Shown one piece after another: positions 24,643 through 29,439 of a stretch of DNA of 29,439 nucleotides. A model generated the notes under the pieces. That model made no database searches. It was not told where the DNA came from and saw nothing but the letters and a program-made list of their open reading frames with translations. Within the stretch, counting starts at the first letter, position 1. The number at the start of each line of letters is the position of its first letter. The DNA lies in contig CAJXTZ010000025.1 of assembly GCA_913061345.1 (NCBI GenBank), positions 1 to 29,439 of the forward strand, given 5' to 3'. A program made the position numbers and the translations under genes. Source of the stretch: an uncultured Erythrobacter sp. GTDB taxonomy: Bacteria; Pseudomonadota; Alphaproteobacteria; Sphingomonadales; Sphingomonadaceae.

Positions 24643-25893
24643 ATGAGCGAAGGTATAATGCAGGCGGACCAGCCGCCCGAGCGCACGGGCAAAACCCCCG
24701 ATCTTTTCAGCAAGTTCGACGATACCATCGCGCTGCGCGAAAACCTGCTTTCCAGCGGTGTGGAAGATCCATTTTCGCTGGTGATGGAGCAGGTGCTGTC
24801 GCCCACTCGTGCCATCTGCAACGGGCGCGATACGATCCTGCTTGGCACCTACAACTACATGGGCATGACCTTCGATCCCGACGTGATCGCCGCAGGCCAG
24901 AAGGCGCTATCGGATTTCGGATCGGGCACTACGGGCAGCCGGGTTCTTAATGGCACTTACCAGGGCCACCGGGAGTGCGAGGATGCACTGCGCGACTTTT
25001 ATGCCATGGATCACGCCATGGTGTTTTCCACCGGATACCAGGCCAACCTGGGAATTATCTCCACCATCGCGGGCAAGGGGGACTATGTCGTCCTCGATAT
25101 CGATAGCCACGCCAGCATCTGGGATGGCTGCGCGATGGGCAATGCCGAAATCGTGCCCTTCAAGCACAACGATATTACCGCGATGGAAAAGCGCCTGAAG
25201 CGCATTCCCGATGGCGCTGGCAAGCTGGTGGTGCTGGAAGGCGTCTATTCCATGCTGGGCGATGTCGCCCCGCTGGCCGAAATGGTAAAGGTCGCCAAGG
25301 AAAACGGCGCGATGGTGCTGGTGGACGAGGCTCACTCGATGGGCTTCATCGGCGAGAACGGTCGCGGGGTGGTGGAAGATGCAGGGGTGATGGACGATGT
25401 CGATTTCGTCATCGGCACATTCTCCAAGAGCGTTGGCACCGTGGGTGGTTTCTGCGTGTCCAACCATCCCAAGTTCGAAATCATGCGGCTGGTGTGCCGC
25501 CCCTATGTATTCACCGCATCGCTGCCACCAAGCGTTGTGGCAACGGCCGCCACCTCGATCCGCAAACTGATGACCGCTTCGGATAAGCGCGAGCATCTTT
25601 GGAAAAATTCGCGAAGGCTGCATGGCGGACTGACCGACCTTGGTTTCACGCTGGGGACGAACGAACCGCAAAGCGCTATCGTGGCCGTCATCATGCCCGA
25701 CCTGGAAAAGGGTGCCGCCATGTGGAGCGCGCTGTTGACCGAAGGCCTTTACGTCAATCTGGCGCGCCCGCCCGCAACGCCTGCCAACATGACCCTGCTG
25801 CGCTGTTCGCTTTGCGCCGAACATTCTGACGAGGAGGTCGAAACGATCCTCGGCATGTTCGAACGCGCGGGCAAGGCCGTGGGTATCATCTAG
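24643..25893 (+). CDS. spt: Serine palmitoyltransferase
   Basis: Encodes 416 residues, close to the 420-residue Sphingomonas enzyme. This pyridoxal-phosphate alpha-oxoamine synthase condenses serine with an acyl thioester to 3-ketosphinganine, the first step of sphingolipid synthesis, in the cytosol. The cofactor lysine is Lys262 in GTFSKSVGTVGG; the fold II Asp is in LVDEAHSMG, and NYMGMTFDP and GTTGSRVLNG lie in the active-site half. The frame is open from 24607, but ATG 24643 follows GAGG and leaves 7 bases to the acp stop. The paralogues AONS and KBL are less likely because of the acp partner and the TFSKSVG pattern. Confidence 0.95.
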   Translation: MSEGIMQADQPPERTGKTPDLFSKFDDTIALRENLLSSGVEDPFSLVMEQVLSPTRAICNGRDTILLGTYNYMGMTFDPDVIAAGQKALSDFGSGTTGSRVLNGTYQGHRECEDALRDFYAMDHAMVFSTGYQANLGIISTIAGKGDYVVLDIDSHASIWDGCAMGNAEIVPFKHNDITAMEKRLKRIPDGAGKLVVLEGVYSMLGDVAPLAEMVKVAKENGAMVLVDEAHSMGFIGENGRGVVEDAGVMDDVDFVIGTFSKSVGTVGGFCVSNHPKFEIMRLVCRPYVFTASLPPSVVATAATSIRKLMTASDKREHLWKNSRRLHGGLTDLGFTLGTNEPQSAIVAVIMPDLEKGAAMWSALLTEGLYVNLARPPATPANMTLLRCSLCAEHSDEEVETILGMFERAGKAVGII

Positions 25894-25945
25894 CTTCGGA
25901 ACAAGCGGGGGCGCCTGCTCGTCTTCATGGCAAAGGAGATTTCCC

Positions 25946-26377
25946 ATGAAGACCACCAACACCGGTTCCGCAACTTACAATGGCCTCGGCAAAGAAGGTA
26001 AAGGGCATGTGTCGACAGGTTCAGGCGCGCTTGCAGCGCAGCCCTACGGCTTTCAGACCCGCTTCGAGGATGCCGCCGGCACTAACCCGGAAGAATTGAT
26101 TGCTGCGGCCCACGCGAGCTGCTTCACGATGGCCCTGAGCTTCAAACTGGCCGAGGCAGGCCATACCGATGGCTCCGTCACCACCCATGCTTCGGTTACG
26201 CTGGAAAAGGATGGCGATGGTTTCACCGTAACGAAATCGGAGCTGAAGACGAAGGGCAAGGTTTCCGGTCTTGACCAGGCGAAGTTCGAGGCGATGGCCG
26301 GTGACGCGAAGGAAGGGTGCCCCATTTCCAAGCTGCTCGATTGCGAGATTACGCTGGAAACCAGTTTCGAGGGCTGA
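25946..26377 (+). CDS. osmC: OsmC-type organic hydroperoxide peroxidase
   Basis: Encodes 143 residues, a full OsmC. The catalytic cysteines Cys59 (AHASCFTMAL) and Cys125 (KEGCPISKLL) occur at the same positions as in E. coli OsmC, so it should reduce organic hydroperoxides using a dithiol. The N-terminal GSATYNGLGKEGKGHVST is also typical. AAAGGAG is a good ribosome-binding site 11 bases before the ATG. It follows spt by 52 bases on the same strand and may be expressed separately. It converges with the YqaA-type gene. Confidence 0.95.
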   Translation: MKTTNTGSATYNGLGKEGKGHVSTGSGALAAQPYGFQTRFEDAAGTNPEELIAAAHASCFTMALSFKLAEAGHTDGSVTTHASVTLEKDGDGFTVTKSELKTKGKVSGLDQAKFEAMAGDAKEGCPISKLLDCEITLETSFEG

Positions 26378-26443
26378 GCCCGACGCGAGAAAGGCCAAAG
26401 CCAGCGGAAGGGCGCATTCGCACCCTACCGCAGCTTTTACGAA

Positions 26444-27094
26444 CTAGATATCTTCGAGCGAATCGATCTGGGCACAGCGGTCGGCCGGGTCGATCTCGCC
26501 ACCGCCATCCCCGCCGCCAAGCTGCGTAATCGCAAGAAAACCGCCCACCACCAGCACCACGAATACCGTAGTTACCGTACCCAGGTACTTGTCGATGATG
26601 GCCTTGATCGGTGCGCCGAAGAACTGGAACAGTACGCCCACGACCATAAAGATCATCGCCCTTCCGGCAATGGCCGCGATAAGGAAAGTGACGAGGTTCA
26701 TCTCGATGAAACCCGCAGTGATCGTCATCAGCTTGAACGGGATCGGGGTGCCTGCCGCCAGGAACACGGCAATAGCCCCCTGTTCGCGAATGTAACACGC
26801 CGCGACCGGAAAACTTTCGGTTAGACCGAGGGCATCAATCAGCCATTCGCCAACGGCTTCGTACAGGAAATAGCCAATCATGTAGCCGAAGAGGCCGCCC
26901 AGTACGGAGGCTGCGGTACAGATTGCCGCGAAACGGATCGCGCGCTTGGGTTCTGCAAGGCACATGAGGCCTAGCAACGGATGTGGCGGAATGGGGAAAA
27001 AGCTCGATTCGATAAACGAGAAGAAAGCCAACCACCATTGCGCATGGGGATGCGCAGCCTTGGCCATCGTCCAGTTGTATAATCCGCGAAGCAT
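26444..27094 (-). CDS. YqaA/DedA-type membrane protein
   Basis: Encodes 216 residues with about five hydrophobic segments. The DedA/SNARE-associated signatures are FIESSFFPIPP (27-37), GGLFGYMIGYFLY (a glycine-rich turn) and GTPIPFKLMTITAGFIEMN, the latter two defining the YqaA subgroup. Proteins of this superfamily act in membrane lipid scrambling or transport, often of undecaprenyl phosphate or phosphatidylethanolamine; the substrate here is unknown. The C-terminal tail (DPADRCAQIDSLEDI) is acidic and cytoplasmic or periplasmic. GGGA precedes the start. Confidence 0.88.
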   Translation of the reverse strand: MLRGLYNWTMAKAAHPHAQWWLAFFSFIESSFFPIPPHPLLGLMCLAEPKRAIRFAAICTAASVLGGLFGYMIGYFLYEAVGEWLIDALGLTESFPVAACYIREQGAIAVFLAAGTPIPFKLMTITAGFIEMNLVTFLIAAIAGRAMIFMVVGVLFQFFGAPIKAIIDKYLGTVTTVFVVLVVGGFLAITQLGGGDGGGEIDPADRCAQIDSLEDI

Positions 27095-27278
27095 GACTGA
27101 TCCCGAGTGGTTTTCCGGCGCTTAGGGCAGGAGACAGTTTCGAGCAAGTCCTACAAAGTAACCGATCTGGCACTTTTGTATTGGCGTCGTCACACTCTTT
27201 GGTTAGAGAAAGACGATTATGTACTTTACAAACCCAGGCCTTTCCCCTATACAAAATGGGTAAGGAGCAAAATTCACC

Positions 27279-28238
27279 ATGTCGGTTCTATCTTCCCTCC
27301 ATTTCCACGATGAAGCCAAGGCTTTTGAATACCTTGAGAGCATCGTTTGGGCCGATGGAGTTGTCTGCCCCAAGTGCGGTGTGACGGGCGGCAAGGTGTA
27401 CGATCTGTCTGGCGTCCGCACGAAGCCCTCCAAGAAGAACCCCGAAGGTAAGGTACGCCACGGCCTCAAGAAGTGTGGCGAGTGCCGCAAGCAGTTCACC
27501 GTCAAGGTTGGCACCGTGTTTGAACACGCTCGCCTTCCCCTTACCAAGATGCTCCAGGCCGTTTACCTGATCGTATCCAGCAAGAAGGGCAGCAGCGCCC
27601 ACCAGCTGCACCGCGTTCTCGAAATTCAGTACAAGAGCGCGTGGTTCCTCGCTCACCGTATCCGCGAGGCTATGCGCTCCGGTGATCTGGCACAGCCTTT
27701 TGGTGACAACGGTGGCGCTGTCGAAGTTGACGAAACCTACATCGGCTTCAAAGCTGGCGTTGCTACCCGTCGCGGCACCGCTCACAAGCGCGCTGTGGTT
27801 GCGCTGGTTGATCGTGACACTAGCAAGAGCAAGTGGTTCCATGTTGCCAACAGCACCGCTGCTGACATTCACCCTATCGTACTGGACAACATCAGCCGCG
27901 AAGCCCGCCTCATGACGGACGAAGCCAAGATGTACCGCAAGATTAGCCGCGACTTTGCCGATCACGGCACGACCATTCACGCCACCGGCAACTATGTGGA
28001 CCTGAACGACCGCACGATCCACACCAACACGGTTGAAGGCGCGTTCTCGATTTTCAAGCGCGGTATGCGCGGCGTGTACCAGCAATGCGCAGAGCATCAC
28101 CTGCACCGCTATCTGGCAGAGTTCGAGTTCCGCTATAACAATCGGATTGCGAACGGCGTTGACGATCGCCAGCGGGCAATGAACGCAGTGGCGGGTATCG
28201 GCGGCAAGCGCCTCACGTATCAACCAGCTAACCGCTAA
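27279..28238 (+). CDS. IS1595-family (ISXO2-like) transposase
   Basis: Encodes 319 residues. An N-terminal zinc ribbon has Cys30, Cys33, Cys66 and Cys69 (CPKC, then CGEC). The ISXO2-like catalytic domain carries Asp151 in VEVDETYIG, Asp214 in LMTDEAKMY and Asn250/Glu253 in HTNTVEGAFSIFKR, fitting the DDN/E triad of the family. The gene is full length and undamaged. AAGGAG precedes the ATG at 11 bases. Terminal inverted repeats could not be found by eye in the flanks, so whether this is a whole mobile unit is open. Base composition is lower in GC than the preceding core genes. Confidence 0.93.
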   Translation: MSVLSSLHFHDEAKAFEYLESIVWADGVVCPKCGVTGGKVYDLSGVRTKPSKKNPEGKVRHGLKKCGECRKQFTVKVGTVFEHARLPLTKMLQAVYLIVSSKKGSSAHQLHRVLEIQYKSAWFLAHRIREAMRSGDLAQPFGDNGGAVEVDETYIGFKAGVATRRGTAHKRAVVALVDRDTSKSKWFHVANSTAADIHPIVLDNISREARLMTDEAKMYRKISRDFADHGTTIHATGNYVDLNDRTIHTNTVEGAFSIFKRGMRGVYQQCAEHHLHRYLAEFEFRYNNRIANGVDDRQRAMNAVAGIGGKRLTYQPANR

Positions 28239-28302
28239 TGAAGCGCAGCAAACCCCCATCAAACGGCGCAACAGGCGCTGGAGAAGGGCTGATTGCAAAC
28301 GC

Positions 28303-28318
28303 ATAGGATTTTTCCTAT
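28303..28318. repeat. Short stem-loop after the transposase gene
   Basis: ATAGGA and TCCTAT are perfect complements around TTTT. It lies 65 bases past the transposase stop and just before a stronger hairpin; the two could be parts of a transposon end or a tandem terminator. Confidence 0.45.
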
Positions 28319-28326
28319 TTGTCCGT

Positions 28327-28352
28327 AATTATCCTCGCGGGATAATTTTTTT
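28327..28352 (+). terminator. Rho-independent terminator
   Basis: AATTATCC and GGATAATT form a perfect 8-base stem around TCGCG, followed at once by further T residues (28348-28352). It lies 89 bases after the transposase stop, so it most likely ends that transcript and isolates the next cassette from it. The A-rich left side could make it work in both directions. Confidence 0.75.
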
Positions 28353-28384
28353 CTCCAATGATTCCTTGACTTTTGCAAATTCCT

Positions 28385-28416
28385 AAGCTACCGGCAAGTT
28401 CGCGAGCCGGTAGCTT
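28385..28416 (+). promoter_or_regulatory. 11-base-pair hairpin upstream of the HEPN cassette
   Basis: AAGCTACCGGC and GCCGGTAGCTT are exact complements around a 10-base loop. The stem is GC-rich and stable. It lies 50 bases before the first cassette gene. TTGACT (28366-28371) upstream could be a -35 element, although no good -10 is seen. The hairpin could be an operator for an autoregulated toxin-antitoxin operon, a leader structure, or a second terminator, but the T-run is only three bases. Confidence 0.5.
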
Positions 28417-28466
28417 TAACCCCACGGTATGGACTTTGTTCACCGTTCGACCATTAAGGTATGGCT

Positions 28467-28751
28467 ATGGAAAACACCGTCAACCGCGAATTGCGAGATA
28501 CTGTCGAGCACTATGTTCGGGAGCGGTATTCTGACGCCATCATTGATAGCATTATTATCAATGAAGGGTATGATGCAGATGACGACCGAATTGTCGAGAT
28601 TGTTGTGGTTTTCAAGCGAGCTGAAATCGTGACAGGTTTTAGTAGCCTCGCGCGCTCCATGTGGACGGAGCTGTCGCGCAAAAACTATGGGTTCCCCATT
28701 TTATCGTTCCGCACCAGTGACGAGAACGCAAAGCTGCTTGCAGCCGCTTGA
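28467..28751 (+). CDS. Small acidic protein, first gene of the HEPN cassette
   Basis: Encodes 94 residues from ATG 28467, chosen over ATG 28461 because AAGG lies 7 bases before it. The sequence runs from RELRDTVEHYVRERYSDAIIDSIIINEG, an amphipathic helix, through YDADDDRIVEIVVVF, a beta strand after an acidic turn, to FPILSFRTSDEN near the C-terminus. This alpha/beta layout and the fixed position before a HEPN-like gene recall a small partner protein. It lacks the nucleotidyltransferase GS-x10-DxD motif, so it is not a normal MNT antitoxin. From memory I believe similar proteins accompany HEPN genes in other bacteria, but I cannot verify this. The next gene overlaps or abuts its end. Confidence 0.7.
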   Translation: MENTVNRELRDTVEHYVRERYSDAIIDSIIINEGYDADDDRIVEIVVVFKRAEIVTGFSSLARSMWTELSRKNYGFPILSFRTSDENAKLLAAA

Positions 28752-29229
28752 TCTTTTAGATTCTGCTGAGCTTCTCCTCCGCCGACAGGGCGAGGAGACG
28801 ACAGAGGCGAATCTGCGCCGAGCGTGGAGTTCGATCTACTACGCACTTTTTCATTTTGTGAGCTACGATTGCACCGACCGCCTAATCGGTGCCTCCGGCC
28901 AATGCCGCTCACAGCGAGCCTGGCATCAGGTTTGCCGAGCTTTGGACCACAAACAGGCCAAAAACCGCTGCGGGCAGATTGCCAAAGAGAATCAGCACCT
29001 TAATTTTCCTGAGGCCGTTATGGATGCGGCCTCTCCGCTTGTTACCCTGCAAAACAAGCGCCATGCTGCTGACTATGATATGAAGACCACCCCAACTGTC
29101 TTAGATGTCCGAGAATACATCGCAGAGGTGAAGCAGGTTACAGCAAGATTCCAAAAGGTGCAGATGAAGCACAGAAAAGCTTTCGCGGCATACTTACTTA
29201 TCAATCAGCGAGAGCGAACTAGGGGTTAG
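28738..29229 (+). CDS. HEPN-like all-alpha protein
   Basis: Encodes 163 residues if it starts at TTG 28738 (QPLDLLDSAELLL), or 180 from ATG 28687; the TTG start is preferred because the family-like helix begins there, but the ribosome-binding site is weak for both. The helix LRRAWSSIYYALFHFVSYDCTDRLI (about 27-50) is the classic A-x3-YYALFH helix of HEPN proteins, followed by RAWHQVCRALDHKQAKN (60-76) and LVTLQNKRHAADYD (101-114). HEPN toxins are often RNases with an Arg-x4-6-His motif; Arg57-x5-His63 fits, but Arg67/His71 and Arg108/His109 are alternatives, so activity is uncertain. It overlaps the preceding gene's end by 14 bases from the TTG start, which suggests coupling. Confidence 0.75.
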   Translation: MQPLDLLDSAELLLRRQGEETTEANLRRAWSSIYYALFHFVSYDCTDRLIGASGQCRSQRAWHQVCRALDHKQAKNRCGQIAKENQHLNFPEAVMDAASPLVTLQNKRHAADYDMKTTPTVLDVREYIAEVKQVTARFQKVQMKHRKAFAAYLLINQRERTRG

Positions 29230-29233
29230 GGCA

Positions 29234-29371
29234 ATGGCAGAACAAAAAACACAACTCGACAAATTTAAAGACGCTGCACGCGAACTGGAATGCGACGACG
29301 ATGAAGCGCATTTTAAGGAGCGGGTTGGTAAGCTGGTCAAGACAAAGGCTGCTCAATCCTCCCCTGATTGA
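29234..29371 (+). CDS. 45-residue charged protein, third gene of the cassette
   Basis: Encodes 45 residues: MAEQKTQLDKFKDAAREL, then ECDDDEAHFKERVGKLVK, then TKAAQSSPD. The protein is one or two amphipathic helices with an acidic centre and a basic C-terminal half. It starts 4 bases after the stop of the HEPN gene, and GGGGTTAGGGC upstream is a plausible ribosome-binding site. The pattern AARELxCDxDExxFxERVxKLVK recalls small proteins often found after HEPN genes in alphaproteobacteria (from memory, unverified). A role as antitoxin or adaptor is possible. The frame is complete and ends 23 bases before the adapter. Confidence 0.6.
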   Translation: MAEQKTQLDKFKDAARELECDDDEAHFKERVGKLVKTKAAQSSPD

Positions 29372-29394
29372 GCCTCGATCATCCCTACTACTTG

Positions 29395-29439
29395 CTGTCT
29401 CTTATACACATCTGACGCTGCCGACGAAGAGGATAGTGT
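29395..29439. other. Illumina Nextera adapter contamination
   Basis: From 29395 the sequence is CTGTCTCTTATACACATCT, the 19-base Tn5 mosaic end, then the rest of the Nextera read-1 adapter through 29427 (GACGCTGCCGACGA). It continues with AGAGGATA (29428-29435), the reverse complement of the i5 index TATCCTCT (N503/S503), and GTGT, the first bases of the P5 arm. This is library vector, not genome. The true contig end is at or before 29394. Confidence 0.98.

Noticed and set aside
24907..25962. A 351-codon minus-strand frame opposite spt
   Set aside because: Histidine-rich shadow of the serine palmitoyltransferase frame with no family resemblance.
26400..26430. Imperfect hairpin AGGGCGC/GCACCCT between osmC and the YqaA-type gene as a terminator
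   Set aside because: One mismatch in a 7-base stem and no T-run in either direction.
27288..28304. A 338-codon minus-strand frame opposite the transposase
   Set aside because: No recognisable domain, no ribosome-binding site at its start, and it mirrors the codons of an intact transposase.
27120..28440. ACAAAGT shared in inverted orientation on both sides of the transposase as terminal repeats
   Set aside because: Only 7 bases match, with unrelated neighbours, and IS1595 ends are longer.
1..29439. tRNA genes, rRNA genes or CRISPR arrays
   Set aside because: No cloverleaf-like or T-loop GTTCGAATC-type segment was recognised in the gaps, and no regularly spaced direct repeats were seen; a tRNAscan or CRISPR search would settle this.

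Overview
The window looks like one contig from a GC-rich alphaproteobacterium, most likely Sphingomonadales and possibly Erythrobacteraceae (inference). The support is a serine palmitoyltransferase beside its own acyl carrier protein (sphingolipid synthesis), a DivK-type receiver with a CtrA-like box elsewhere, an alphaproteobacterial one-cysteine DksA, and DUF3572, DUF4112 and HIG1-domain proteins. The right end is not genomic: from 29395 onward it is Illumina Nextera adapter plus an index.

Region 1 (1-5198) is accessory DNA. A strawberry-notch-like methylase/helicase runs off the left edge on the minus strand, preceded by a CHC2/Toprim primase-like gene. A doubtful small ORF follows, then a hipBA-type toxin-antitoxin operon with a clear inverted-repeat operator. 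An AT-rich gap (5199-5423) separates this block from chromosomal genes.

Region 2 (5424-27094) reads as core chromosome. It holds an outer-membrane beta-barrel protein; a fused malic enzyme (maeB) divergent from mutS; a DUF202 membrane protein; the overlapping set gluQ-HIG1-cobalamin adenosyltransferase; and an HNH endonuclease. Next comes a minus-strand run PilZ, peptide-binding lipoprotein, DUF4112, kynA, kynU, the last two turning tryptophan towards anthranilate. After dksA and a Sel1-like gene there is a tightly packed five-gene minus-strand operon (DUF3572, HAD, RidA, GDPD, GNAT) divergent from divK. The plus-strand acp-spt pair, an osmC gene and a convergent YqaA/DedA-type membrane gene close the region.

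Region 3 (27095-29394) is again accessory and less GC-rich. An IS1595-family transposase is followed by three stem-loops, one a textbook terminator. A compact cassette follows: a 94-residue acidic protein, a HEPN-like all-alpha protein and a 45-residue charged protein. This cassette is the best candidate here for an undescribed system, possibly toxin-antitoxin or defence, and its position next to the transposase suggests mobility. No tRNA, rRNA or CRISPR array was seen. Three features are shorter than their longest open frames suggest: maeB and kynU probably start at TTG codons, and the HEPN gene may also.
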